From assembly GCA_034190875.2 (NCBI GenBank), contig CM067345.1, positions 27,466,811-27,530,810 of the forward strand: DNA of 64,000 bases. Direction: 5' to 3'. The stretch comes from Urechis unicinctus. Lineage: Eukaryota; Annelida; Polychaeta; Xenopneusta; Urechidae. The notes beneath the pieces are model-generated. The model saw only the letters and a list, made by a program, of their open reading frames with translations. It was not told where the DNA came from and did not search any database. Of the stretch, positions 37,741 to 47,999 are shown one piece after another (within the stretch, counting starts at the first letter, position 1; each line of letters opens with the position of its first letter). The position numbers and the translations under genes were made by a program.

Positions 37741-38107
37741 CAGATTTATTTTCATCAGAATAAAGACCCTTACAAAGGGTAAGATGGTCATATATATTTT
37801 ATTTAGACATCGGGAAATATGACATTAAGTGTTCAAATAATATAAGTCGGTCATTAAATTGTCGATGCCCATATTTATTTTCATAAGAATAAACGACCCT
37901 AAGAGAGGATAAAATGGTCCTATATTTTTATCTAGACATCGGGAAACATGACATTATGAGTTCAAATAATATAACTCGGTCAATCAATAGTCGATGCCCA
38001 GAATTATTTTTATAAGAATTAAACGACCCTTACAGAGGATAAGTTGGACTTATATCTAGACATCGGGAAACATGAGTTTAAGTAATATAAGAGGGTCCTT
38101 AAATTGT
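37741..38107. repeat. 129-bp tandem repeat, three diverged units
   Basis: Units begin at 37741, 37870 and 37999. Shared words are ATTTATTTTCAT.AGAATAAA, TTAGACATCGGGAAA.ATGA, TTCAAATAATATAA and TCGATGCCC. The third unit is shortened in the middle. They abut the 0.6-kb repeats, so the two arrays share a junction. Confidence 0.9.
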
Positions 38108-40510
38108 GGTAACATACCAACAACTGATTTCTGGAAAAGAAGAATCCGCGGTCCTTCGCAATGTCATGAATGGATAAGGAGCGAAATGAGCAATATGATT
38201 GCTGACTACAACAATAGGTACCTCGAATTGGAGAGAGTTGAGTGTCTTATATTGGCATCATAAGGCTTTCAATTGAACATTCGCCAACAAGGGTTTAACT
38301 GGATTATATGAACAGATCTCATTCGAACTAGGCTAGCTAAAGGCAAATAGCATTACAAAATATTGCAGCGATTGCTATTCTAGAAAGGGAAATAAATGCA
38401 TGCATAGCGCGGAATTGTGTTGAAACTCATAGCATTAGGTAGGTGCATGTGATCTATTGTTCCATTGATTGTCTTAAGAACATTAGCATCTGATATATTT
38501 GTGCCAAGAGAGATAGGAGGACACCAGACCTGTTGTAAAGGCCGCCATCTGTAATTGTCACCAAATATTAATTTGGTGCATTGATTAATTGCGGTGTTGT
38601 TCTTACTGTAGTGCGATATCAAAGAAAGGATCATGCCGTGAATGGCTTAAACAACTGTAGTATTAAATATCATGCTCTATTCTGTTATTGTATTTTTATT
38701 CGAGTATGATAAGTGAAGCGTAGCATTAGTATAACTACTTTCTATCTCTTTAAAACCGTAGTGATGATTTGTATTTCAGACATTTTAGCTAATTGCTTGA
38801 TGCATATTTTCAGTTTCACACGATTTAATATTGGGGGCGGCAAGCACAGTAATATACAAACTCGCAATAATTTGACACTTTTTGTGATTTTGTATGAAAA
38901 CTCGCGAGGAAACATCAAGCTTCCCAAGCCATTGAAACTAATAACTGACCGGGAAAGGCGTACGAAAACATTCGTTGTAATTGTGGTAATTATCGCACGC
39001 GTGTTACACACTTTAGGGTAGAAATGCTGATGTAGAAAAGATTATTTCTAAAGCTCTCTGCCCAACCAGTTAAGAAATAGTCTTTCTGTATAATGACTCA
39101 TTGTCCGGCCCTACAGCATCAACAGGGGTCGAAACCTGAAATTACGGGAACAGTACAGGAGGCCGGTATTTTGATTCACCCCACCCATACTTCAACGATT
39201 CTTTTATGGTATTGTGCCTGTACATTGATAAACATATTATGGCAAATGTAACCACACATAGATAGGAGCGATCGCAAGCTACTAAATAATGTCCCAATAC
39301 GGAAAGCGACAACCCCAAGAGTGCATTATTCGTTGTTGCCCGGTCATTTGTAGGCAATTGTCGATTGCCTTGGCAATATTCTCGGATGGAGATAAGCGAG
39401 TTATGGAAAGGAAACCTTTAATGACCCAGACTTAAACATCATTTCAGTCATTAATACTGGATGTAAGCTGACGCAAGCAGTAAATCACGTCGTGGGTGAT
39501 TTGGGTTTGGAAAGGAAAATATGATTCAACCAGAATTCGGCACTGACAAACGTAGACAAAACTTGGAATAAATCATATAAGTGCACCTTTAAACCCAATG
39601 AGAAGGCAAAACACAACTAAATATAGTCTTATATACGCCTTCGGGTACTACTATGTCTTTTTGTTTATAAATTATCTTTCGTTGTGATGATATATGCCCT
39701 AATCAGTATTGCTCAGGGGATGTAAATCAGAATCCCTGCGATAACGAAAATCCGTCTCGCATCCACACTAATCGCAATCATCATGTCTCTGTCAAAACAT
39801 CAATCGAAATTCATCCAAACTTTATGCACTCTCATCCATCATAGGCGAATTTGATATAGCGGTAGTCATCAATTAAATGGCCTAAATGCATTGTGACATT
39901 TATATAAGCGTACATATAAAATATTTTCAGCATTGTGTATATTACTCATTATAACACAAAGATCACCGGGCTGTATAAAAGCATATTACATATACCCAGC
40001 AACTATGCCATTCATCGTATTTATGATGACAGATCGACTACCAAAGGAAATTGCAAGTCTATTCACTCAGAATTCCTACTGCGACTGTGCACTCGATAGA
40101 CGATTATAGATAATTGAATGATTAAAATAAATTTCCCCTTAATCCGTTTTTTAAATTATTTGTCATTATAAGGAACTACACATCAGGTAAATAACGTTAG
40201 CTATGGATGATAGTTGGTGGTCAGATATTGCTGACAATCGGCTACATTCTTCATAAATACCCATTCACCGTTACCAATGACAAAGAAATTTGACCTGTCG
40301 AATTAATTAATTTCTGGTGTGATCGCTTTCATGCTATCGTTCACAAAGTGCGCATGCACCTTCGAGTCAGTCTGATTTAATATATGGTGATAACGGGTCA
40401 GGTTCAATCACAGGTACGCTGATTTTTTCTGGCAAAAGTCCTGTTTCTACCATCTAATCTACATGTCTTTGATTCAGTAAAGTACAATCAATCAACGAGT
40501 GCTTATCAGC
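38108..40510. other. No gene recognised
   Basis: AT-rich sequence. The frames at 38380-38634 minus and 38713-39021 plus have no family signal, and the latter overlaps an equally long antisense frame. Confidence 0.55.
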
Positions 40511-40518
40511 TTATGTCT

Positions 40519-40713
40519 ACATGCTAAGTTAGCAAATATTTTCTCTATCCTATGTTGCAGATACTGTTGAACTTCCAGATGTGGGTTAATTGTGACTTTA
40601 AAATTACGACTAACTCTTAACCCAGCATCTTTCTGGGGTGGAGTTACTGCGGGGGCTGTTAAATCACTGTGTGCAACTCTCTTGATGATTTCCTAATCCA
40701 ATAGAGCTTCAAT
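40519..40713 (-). pseudogene. pol: Ty3/gypsy reverse transcriptase, N-terminal scrap
   Basis: In a frame shifted by one from the protease, the minus strand reads IIKRVAHSDLTAPAVTPPQK, then LRVSRNFKVTINPHLEV, then RIEKIFANLA. This is the well-known entry to the gypsy RT domain, where S-x-W-A-x-P, a K-D-G-x-x-R-x-C-x-D-F/Y block and P-R-I-E-D-I-F follow one another. Several key positions have changed, and a TAG lies at 40693-40695. The homology stops at about 40519, before the catalytic motif, so no polymerase activity is possible. Confidence 0.85.
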
Positions 40714-40999
40714 CAGCTGCTTCTTTGCTCCTGGCCAAGTCCGACATGATTTCCCGTAACCATTTTGTACCTAGTAGAGGTTCATCTTCGTTGTCCATTA
40801 AATATAATGGCAAGCTGTATATACCGTCGTTGTGCAAATTTCTGCTTGTGCCACTGCTCGTGACCAAGTCACATTCTTGTTGTACACCTCGGGCCACCTC
40901 TGGCCACATGTTTGTCTTCTGGAAAGTTATGTGCAAGAAATACTACGTATATTGTACCGAATAAAAAATAACTACAATCGCGCTTGTTACTAGCTCCAT
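40709..40999 (-). pseudogene. pro: Ty3/gypsy aspartic protease remnant with altered active site
   Basis: A frame from the ATG at 40999 reads MELVTSAIVVI where gypsy proteases carry E-L-D-T-G-A, so both the catalytic Asp and the Gly of the triad are replaced. One TAG interrupts the frame about 18 codons in. The C-terminal part LPLYLMDNEDEPLLGTKWL matches the conserved flap-to-end signature (LPL, then LLG-x-x-WL). The frame ends at 40709. Family placement rests on this C-terminal motif and on its position between gag and RT. Confidence 0.8.
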
Positions 41000-41031
41000 T
41001 TTAAACTACTTACTTAATCATCTAAGGTCAT

Positions 41032-41505
41032 TTAATCGGGTCCATGCCGGTAAACTGACGCTCTGTTTGCTTGCTCTTTCAATGCTCTATTTAGACCATA
41101 TTTGTCAACAATGACTGGAGGATTTCTGTCCGGAATTCCATGAATTGCCTTTCTAAATCCGGGTTCACCTGACTGACAGGCCGCTTTGTTATGTCCTTGC
41201 CTCATACCCTTGGGGCATTCCGTGCATTTGAAATAGCAATTTGTCGGATTGTGACTGTCTGAGCAGCATCTAAAACATGGCTTTCCTGCCTTGTCCCTTT
41301 TCTTTCCTTTCGGTGGTGTGTGTGTGTCGGATAACCATTTTCTCGCTCCCGTTTAGAGGCTAACTGGCTCCAGCTCAAGTGAATTGTTTGCTGAGGTTTT
41401 CAAACAGGTTGCTATATTTTCTGCCTTGGTGAAGGTCATTTTATTCTCAGTAAGGAATCTGTTCTGGATGTGTTCTCCGTTGATACCACGCTCTGAGGGC
41501 CTCAT
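41032..41505 (-). pseudogene. gag: Ty3/gypsy gag C-terminus with two zinc knuckles
   Basis: One minus-strand frame runs from about 41505 to a TAA at 41032-41034, interrupted by one TAA at 41353-41355. The upstream part (RGINGEHIQNRFLTENKMTF onward) matches the end of the gypsy capsid region, where a helix with L-T-E/S-x-x-x-T-F-x-K-A precedes the knuckles. The first knuckle, 41277-41236, reads C-x2-C-x4-H-x4-C (CFRCCSDSHNPTNC). A second Cys/His group follows as C-x2-C-x7-H-x4-C, an atypical spacing. Gag would package the element RNA in the cytoplasmic particle. The copy is dead because of the internal stop. Confidence 0.88.
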
Positions 41506-41589
41506 TGAGTCACCTTACTTACCCTAATTAAATGGGTACAAAGGATGTTTGCGTCAGCGCAAAGGGAAAAAAACAGTATTGGTTAGACA

Positions 41590-41905
41590 CTTTAATAATC
41601 TTTACAGGGAAAACCGGGTCTTTCACTTGAAGTAGCTGACAAGGTACTTTGGTTTTGGAGGGAACACAATCACATTCAGTCTAATTCATGATGACAGTTA
41701 TTGTTATTGGAGTCGTTTCAGGAGCTTATCCGATTGAAACACATTAGGGGTGCAGTTGGCGATAACCAATAATGCCTGTATAAATGACATAGAATATGAT
41801 GTTTGTTCGAGTGTGCATTATCATATTGCTTGTTTTAGTTTGTGTCTGTCCATTCATGTGGTATTTGTAACCTTTGGTTTGAAAATGTAATGAATTTTTG
41901 ACAAG
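41590..41905 (-). repeat. Dispersed repeat, inverted copy
   Basis: The reverse complement matches 34565-34870: the GGATAAGCTCCTGAAACG block, the antisense of ATCACATTCAGTCTAAT, and the antisense of AAAACCAA.GTACCTTGTC. With the copy at 34.6 kb it makes an inverted pair about 7 kb apart. Confidence 0.8.
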
Positions 41906-42137
41906 GAATATTGCAGCTTGTTTTTGGAAAGAGTCGGTTAATAACCTCATGTGCTACGTTCTATGTATCTTGCTAATTGAATGTTGGTAAGTCACGAGTG
42001 GAACGCATCCGTTAGCGTCAGTTATTAGCACTAAATATCGCTGCATTCTTTGCATTTGTCCGATTTGGAATTAGTACGGAGGTGTTCAAAGTCCATCATG
42101 TAACTGTCTGGGACTATTCACTCGCACAAACAACAGC

Positions 42138-42142
42138 GTGTA

Positions 42143-42239
<97 letters not shown>

Positions 42240-42362
42240 GTGTGCGTGCATGTGTGCGTGTGTCGTGTGTGTGTGTGTGTGTGTGCGTGTGTGTGCGTGT
42301 GTGTGTGTGCGTGCGAGTGTGCGAGTGTGTGTGCGAGTGTTTGCGAGCTGAGTGTGTGTGTT
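42138..42362. repeat. (TG)n microsatellite
   Basis: About 100 bp of pure TG followed by TGCG, GTGCATG and CGAGTG variants. Cys/Val frames in three phases are by-products. Confidence 0.98.
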
Positions 42363-42369
42363 ATTTAGC

Positions 42370-43590
42370 TTGTAGAAACAGTGAAATTCAACAAGGAACC
42401 CTGAGCAGTATAAGCGATTTTAATTTAGCTCTAGCTTGACCCTGCCTCCATAAACCAGGCTCTACTATGACAGCCTTCAACTTATGGCATTTACTCCAAG
42501 TTTATTGGCAGCTAATGGTATCGATGTAATAGCTATATTGTCACTGAAACATGAAATTGACCAACAAACAACTCTCTATACATTGCTCACCGTTGTGTTT
42601 CCTTGTTATTCCCCTGCATCAGTGCAGGCATTTACCCTGGTTCAATTAAATTAGGGCGGGCGCCTATAAATGTTAAAACAAAGGCACAAAGCATTCTACA
42701 ATTACCTGATAACCCCAAGCACGCAAGCTTTAATGGTGGATCATGTTTGCGGGGGATGCCCGAGGAATGCCATAAGAAGCCACTTAGGCTAGCATTCTTA
42801 ATGAAGCACGAGCAACTTCATAAGGTCAGTCCTCTAAGGTTTCACTATTTACACACTGCAGTTTTATGTCGAAATTAAGTATCAATTATTCAATATCTCA
42901 GGTTCAATTACACCCATTTGTAAAATGGAATGTCTTATTACGTATTTGAGAGCATAAAGGGGGAAAACAAACCTAAATAAACAAACCGTGACTTAAAGTA
43001 TATACTGTCTATTATCAGTTTTAATTCATCAACTAGCTTTTACAAAATCATTCCACCTCAATCACAGCTGTGTTATTTCTATGTTAAGGCACACTTTTTT
43101 GGTTTCATGCTTATATATTTACTAGAAGTAAACAAAATAATTTCGATTTAGCCCTTTATTAAATTCGTATATCTACTTCGCTGTATGCAACCAATGCATT
43201 TCCATTCAATAATCATCAATTTTGTGTACTGGATTTTTCTTTCACAGACATTGTATTTTTTTACATTTCATTCGTAATAATAACAAACATCACTGCAGTT
43301 TCATTAACACATGTGGTAGCATATGTACACAGTCCCCGTATTACCATATTTATTTCCTGTTTTCATTATCGAAAATTTGATATTGCTGTTGTTAATAGTT
43401 TACTGCAAATTGTACTCTATAGAACTAGAATTTTTACCCTCTACACTCAATTAATCTAACAAGATGCCCACTTCACAAATCAGGAAAGATCAATTTCTTG
43501 TAGGTGGTGGAAATGCCCGTGAAACACTTAATGCATCTTGAAGTATATTCAACGATAAGCTGTATACATGCCTCTAAACTGTATATAACG
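42370..43590. other. No gene recognised
   Basis: AT-rich sequence leading up to the LINE. A 91-codon frame at 42603-42878 has no family signal. Confidence 0.55.
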
Positions 43591-43599
43591 TGTGTACGT

Positions 43600-43920
43600 G
43601 TCGTGTATGCCAAGTAGGGGGCATGCCTGCCATCCTAGGGTTACAACCCTGGAGAGGAAGGTGGGTAGTTGGGAGGACCTTCACGTGGTACGCGACGTAA
43701 GTAGGAGACCCAGACAGCCAGCTGGGCGACCGAAACTAACACTCCCTCACCGGAAAAACCTCCAGTTGCGATAAACTTCCGGGCTTACTCCCGGGTGTCT
43801 GGAGCAAACGTAAGGGCGGAGCGCACGAAGTGCGGAGCGCTCGCAGTGGGAAAAATCGCCGGGAGCGCGGGGGTCAGCATGTCCCCGAGCTTCCTTAACC
43901 CGACAGTGTGCTAGCAGTAA
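43600..43920 (+). other. Presumed 5' leader of the LINE
   Basis: GC-rich, non-AT sequence between the AT-rich flank and the first ATG at 43921. It includes a palindromic GAGCGCACGAAGTGCGGAGCGCTC-like patch near 43816 that could fold. A 60-codon frame at 43592-43774 has no recognisable content. The exact 5' end cannot be fixed. Confidence 0.6.
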
Positions 43921-44373
43921 ATGTTACTAAAAGATACACGTAAATGTCTAATAAGACTGATCAAAATTGACGATGTCGTATGCAATGGCAGGTCTACCCT
44001 TAATTGGGACGGCCGAATGGACTGCAACGTTGTAGGAGCCCCACTCGGGGGGAACAAAACGGCTCCAGAAGCTAAGATAAAAACGGGTGGTGGCCGGACG
44101 GGTCAGAAATCCGTTGGCCTTGCACGAAGCTGGCCAATGGCGCTCATCAATGAGCTACTCTCTCTCGGTAACGAACTGGGCAAAGAAGGAAAATGCTCCG
44201 GTAGACACCTTAAAGAAGCGTGGATGGAAAAATACCCAAGGTGGACGGGTACACGAGAACCCCATAGCTTCTATCGCAGTACCGTCGCAGTAGCAAAAAA
44301 TACCCCGACGGGGTACCAGCTGAAATGCTGGGAAAAGGAAGCGAGGTATTGCACAGATGGTGTGGGACCGTAG
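43921..44373 (+). pseudogene. LINE N-terminal domain, possible Myb/SANT-like DNA-binding region
   Basis: ATG at 43921 opens 150 codons. Residues 60-110 (LARSWPMALINELLSLGNEL, then a GR...W...YP pattern) show spaced Trp and Leu in the style of SANT/Myb-like domains, which some R2-group proteins have before the RT to hold the target DNA. No clear C2H2 finger is seen. The frame ends at 44373; the protein-like signal passes into the 44325-44804 frame around 44340-44370, so a frameshift lies there. Domain naming is tentative; membership in the LINE is supported by strand, spacing and composition. Confidence 0.55.
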
Positions 44374-44804
44374 TGGTTGAGGAAGAAGGAGAAAAGGAAA
44401 TAGAGGAAGGGACACGAATCGTCGGTGAAGCTCTCGAAAATGAGAACAATGAGACCGAACCAACAGGGGAGGTCGAACAGAGAGAACAAAGTGACGGAGA
44501 GAGCCAAACCGACGAAGTCCCGGAGCAAAACATAAAGGTTGGTAGTACGGAAGAACCAGCCAGTACAAGTACAGAAGTCGGTAGTACCGAAGAACCGACC
44601 AGTACACGTACGAGTACTGCAACCGGTAGTACGATAGAACCGGTCAGTACAAATGAAGCTGTTGGTTGCATGGAAGAACCAACCACATCACTGACCCTGG
44701 ACTGTGACTCATGTCCCTTGAAGGAATTGTTTCACTCTGCAGTCCAGCGTAACCTCAAAGGAAATGAAGAGAAAACCCGTTGGCAAGAAGGGCGAAATCG
44801 TTGA
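44325..44804 (+). pseudogene. LINE acidic linker with degenerate GST-EEP repeats
   Basis: A frame dominated by Glu, Thr and Ser. Between about 44541 and 44690 four degenerate repeats occur (VGSTEEPASTSTE, VGSTEEPTSTRTS, GSTIEPVSTNEA, GCMEEPTTS), and the DNA repeats too (GGTAGTACGGAAGAACCA and variants), so the linker grew by slippage or unequal exchange. Such linkers join the nucleic-acid-binding N-terminus to the RT. The signal leaves this frame near 44764-44804 for the next one. Antisense frames of over 150 codons here are shadows. Confidence 0.65.
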
Positions 44805-46686
44805 CGAAACCCGACTAGCAAAAGCAAACGAGCTGTTCAGTGAATACTGGAACACGTCAGCTCAGACACCAGAAGAGCTAAGTGCGGCCACCTACATGGC
44901 GGCTCAATTTGCACTAGGCCAGCTAGAGGGACACGGCAAACGAAGGTCAGATACTCGACCCCGCTCAGCTGACAAAGGTTACGGCACGGTGATCGCGGAT
45001 ACCCGAAAGAAGATCGGGTGGGTAGATCAGGAACTACGGCGGCGTAGAAGCGAGCAGACCGGAACGCCAAAGCAAAGATAGATTTTAGGCCAGCTGGCGA
45101 AACTGGCAGGAGGGAAGTCGAACGCCAGACTAATGCGACTGCGAGAGGAACTGCTATCTAAGCTGAAGGCTAGAGCATTCGAAAAGAAACAGTCCGACCT
45201 CCGGGAAGAACGCAAATCCATCAACCGTAGGTTCACACTAGAAGGGCCGAAGGTCCTCGATTACCCACCAGTGATTCAGGAGGGGATACCCCAAGCCGCT
45301 CAAATTGAAGAGTTTTGGGGAAATATTGTCGGAAACACGGGAGAGGCAGAAGAATTGACCAGTGAGGTGAAGGAGTGGCTCGAGGAACAGAAAGGCAAAG
45401 CCGGTTCTCGGTGGCGCCCGGAAGCCTCACAGCTACTAACGGAAAAGGTATGGGAGAAAATGGTCAAAGTAGCCAAACCGTGGAAAGCGCCAGGTCCCGA
45501 CGGGGTTCGAAACTTCTGGTGGAAGCGAATCCCAGGGGCAAACAAGGCCCTCAGAGTCATCGTCACAGGTTTTCTGTCGGGTGACTTACCAGTACCAGAG
45601 TGGCTCTGCGAAGGAAGGAGCACACTGATCTATAAGAAGGGTGACGCGAGCGAACCGGCCAACTACCGGAAAATAGCATGCCTGACTACCATATATAAAT
45701 TCCTGACGAGCGCCATGGCGAGGTACCTTACCACCTTCCTTATTCAGGAGGAGGTGCTTCCAATAAATCAGCGAGCGTTAATGAAGGGACAAAGGGGAAC
45801 GTACGATTGTTTGCTAGTTGATCAGATGATGGTCAGCGACGCAAAGATAGGAAGGAAAAACCTCCAAGTCATGTGGTATGACTTCAAGAAGGCGTATGAT
45901 ATGGTCCCACATGTGTGGTTACTGAAGGCGTGCGAAGGGCTAGGATTATCGGCATGGTTTACTCGTACACTCACGGAGATTATAGGGAAGTGGAAAATTC
46001 GGTACGTAATGAGGGAGGGGAAAAAGATGGAAGAAACGGCGGAGGTGAAGTACAAGAGGGGGCTATTCCAAGGCGACGCCTTTGCCCCAGTAGCCTTCTG
46101 CCTAACCATCGCACCCCTGAGCGCGGCTCTAAACAAACTGCAAGGATATAAATGCAGAGGGTCTAACGGAGGTCCGGTCAATCACGCGTTCTATATGGAC
46201 GACCTGAAGATCTGGACGGACCCGAGCCAAGCTCCAGCGTTTCATTCGACAGTAGTCCGCGTATCAAAGGCTATCGGTATGCGCTTAGGAATGGAAAAAT
46301 GCGCTACCGCTAAGTTAACCCGTGGGAAAGTCGACAGTGGTGAAGGCCAAGTTAAAGGACTAGAAAGGCTGCGAATACTGAGGAAGGGGGACTCCTATAC
46401 CTACATGGGGGTTCCACAACTGCTTGAGATAGCTGGAGATGAAGTGACGGGCAGACTAGCCGAAGAGTTCAAAGCTGACGTCGAGCGGATATTTAAGTCA
46501 AAACTGAACGTCCGCAACAAAGTGTTGGCTTACAACTGGAGGGCAGTCGGCAAACTGGCGTACACCCTGGCAACAGGAGTGTGGAATCTCAAGCAGTTAG
46601 ACGAGTTGGAAATTGCAGCGAGAAAAATAATGTCCGATAACTGGGCCCCTGGTTTTTCGGTACAAGCAGTGACCACTACTACTTGA
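44764..46686 (+). pseudogene. LINE reverse transcriptase, complete catalytic motifs, one nonsense codon
   Basis: A single frame from 44764 to TGA at 46684-46686 with one TAG at 45079-45081. Counting codons from 45133, the RT0/1 APGPDG is at 119-124, NYRKIACL at 177-184, motif A YDFKKAYDMVPH at 249-260, motif B RGLFQGDAFAP at 309-319, and motif C FYMDDL at 353-358. All catalytic Asp residues are present. The enzyme copies the element RNA from a nicked target. The region before RT0 is helical and charged. A frameshift near 46660-46675 ends this frame just before the thumb and C-terminal region continues in the next. Confidence 0.93.
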
Positions 46687-47537
46687 AGGGAGATCAGGGC
46701 GGATGGGGGTTCAAGAGTCTCAGGGTTGAATACCAAGTGGCTTTAGCATCCTTGTCCAGATACGTTCTAGGGAGCCTAGACCCATTGATACTTGAAGTGC
46801 GAGACGTACTCGAGAGCATGTGTAAGAGACTACTCGACCGGGCAACTCTGTTGCAACGAGCGAAGAAGGTGTGGAAGGCGCAGGGACCAGTACCAGTACT
46901 GGAAGAGATCCCAACAACCAAAACGCTCAGGGAGGGACAAAAGACAGAATGGCTGGAGTTCCGAAGGAACAAACAGCATGGTGAGTTTAGGAAAACATGC
47001 CTCTCGGACGACACGTACAGATGGTTGAAGGAGGGGAGAGTTGACGCTAGGTCAGCTGCCTATATTCTGGCGGCACAGGACCACGTGACTCGAACAAGGG
47101 TACACTGCAAGAAAATAGGGGTGTACCAAGGCCCAACAACGTGCAGGGTGTGCAAAGAGGGACAGGAAACCCTCGAACACATCTTGGCAAAATGCCCTTC
47201 CCATAACTTCTCGACGTACAAAGAGAAGCACGACTCAGTATGTAGACAGGTTCAGTACCAGCTCGCAACAGAGACAGGGTTAGTAGGAGCCCCCGCCAAA
47301 GGAAGTTGGACGGAAGTACCAGACGTAGTAGAAAACGGAGAGTACAAGCTAGTCTGGGATATATGTCTGACAACCACAAAGCGGATGGAGCACCGAAGGC
47401 CAGACATATTGCTCTGGGACAAGAAAGAGCGGCGGATCTATATTGTCGAAATCGCCGTGGCACTTGACCATCGGGTGCACGACCGAACTGCAGAGCAGCG
47501 AGCACGGTACTTTCGAGCTCGCAGCAGATATGGCTAG
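46660..47537 (+). pseudogene. LINE thumb, CCHC zinc finger and start of RLE endonuclease
   Basis: Continues the preceding protein after a 1-nt shift, beginning with GGWGFKSLRVEYQVALASLS, the usual post-RT thumb signature of the group. Counting from 46683, Cys154, Cys157, His166 and Cys171 form C-x2-C-x8-H-x4-C (CRVCKEGQETLEHILAKC). Then comes the restriction-like endonuclease: RPDILLWD with Pro240-Asp241, and IYIVEIAV with Glu257 where most relatives have Asp. The domain nicks the target to prime reverse transcription. The frame ends at 47537 without the domain's end, which is in the next frame. Confidence 0.92.
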
Positions 47538-47667
47538 GACGTCTGGCTATACCACGCAAGTCGTGCCCATAGTGGTTGGGAACCTAGGCAATGTAGACAG
47601 TCTAGAGAAGGAGCTGGAAAGATTTCCTCTGGTAAGAGAGAAGAAACGGTTGGTCGGTTCTCGCTAG
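47500..47667 (+). pseudogene. LINE endonuclease C-terminus in a shifted frame
   Basis: From about 47520 the frame ending in TAG at 47665-47667 reads ELAADMARTSGYTTQVVPIV, then VGNLGNVDSLEKELERF. This matches the tail of R2-group RLE domains, where a helix is followed by a V-x-P-V-V-x-G-x-L-G strand. A frameshift around 47500-47537 separates it from the catalytic part. The stop at 47665 is probably the true end of the element's protein. Confidence 0.88.
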
Positions 47668-47835
47668 CGCAGGGATAATCCGGCAGCATCTGGCAAGCAA
47701 GTAAGAGAGAGTGGCCAAAGATAGCGCCAAACGGGCGGACGACACGGACGTTTGCCCGGGTATTGCCTTGTATACCCGAGACCCTTGGGGCATTAGATGA
47801 AGACTGTTGCCTAGAGGTGACCTATGACATGCAAT
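47668..47835 (+). other. Presumed 3' UTR of the LINE
   Basis: GC-rich sequence after the last stop, ending near GATGAAGACTGTTGCCTAGAGG before the composition drops to AT-rich. No poly-A is seen, which is common in the R2 group. The 3' border is estimated from composition only. Confidence 0.5.
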
Positions 47836-47863
47836 ATGCAACCCCTGTAAAGTCAGACAATAG

Positions 47864-47995
47864 ATTATTTTTGTAAACTTGATTTGTATAACAGACATCA
47901 TTGCTATTTTCCTTGATTTATGGAAGGCCTTTGGTACGCATGCTCTAAACGCATTACTGCGAAGAGCACCATGGGATAAGGGTTCAAGCCAGTAA
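47864..47995 (+). pseudogene. Second LINE reverse transcriptase scrap (motif A region)
   Basis: A short frame reads IIFVNLICITDIIAIFLDLW, then KAFGTHALNALLRR, ending in TAA at 47993-47995. F-L-D-L-x-K-A-F-D-T-x-x-H-x-x-L-L is the motif A block of CR1/Jockey/L2-type LINE RTs; here the second Asp is Gly and Ser is Trp. The wording differs from that of the R2-group RT just upstream, so this is a different element. Nothing else of it is found, and both neighbours are unrelated. Confidence 0.75.
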
Positions 47996-47999
47996 AATA

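Larger units (their letters stand above)
40510..41510 (-). mobile_element. Ty3/gypsy LTR retrotransposon relic (gag end, protease, start of RT)
   Basis: Reading the minus strand right to left gives the family order gag zinc knuckles (41505-41032), aspartic protease (40999-40709), and the N-terminal boundary of reverse transcriptase (40713-40519). All parts carry stops or frame changes. The rest of pol (RT palm, RNase H, integrase) and the LTRs are not visible, so this is an internal fragment. No LTR-like direct repeats flank it. Confidence 0.88.
43600..47835 (+). mobile_element. R2-superclade (R4/Dong-like) non-LTR retrotransposon, near full length, RLE type
   Basis: A GC-richer block with sharp composition borders. 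The order is 5' leader, N-terminal domain, acidic repeat linker, reverse transcriptase, CCHC finger, then restriction-like endonuclease, the plan of single-ORF LINEs of the R2/R4/NeSL group that insert by target-primed reverse transcription. The RT wording (DFKKAYDMVPH, FQGD, FYMDDLK) is closest in my memory to R4/Dong. I found no convincing target-site duplication or poly-A tail. One internal stop and about four frameshifts make this copy inactive, unless some are sequencing errors. Confidence 0.9.

Noticed and set aside
38713-39021. 102-codon plus-strand frame with an 89-codon antisense partner
   Set aside because: Both open by chance in the same DNA; neither shows a family motif.
42082-42439. 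Cys/Val-rich frames over the TG array
   Set aside because: Microsatellite artefact.
44155-44686. Minus-strand frames of 155 and 158 codons inside the LINE
   Set aside because: Antisense shadows of the Glu/Thr-rich linker, whose codons leave the complement open.
45822-46181. Minus-strand frame of 119 codons inside the RT domain (and others at 45300-45623 and 47047-47559)
   Set aside because: The plus strand encodes clear RT and endonuclease motifs; the antisense frames have none.
43560-47870. Target-site duplication flanking the R4-like LINE
   Set aside because: Short shared words such as TGTATAC near both borders are not at matching positions and are too common in this sequence to support a duplication.
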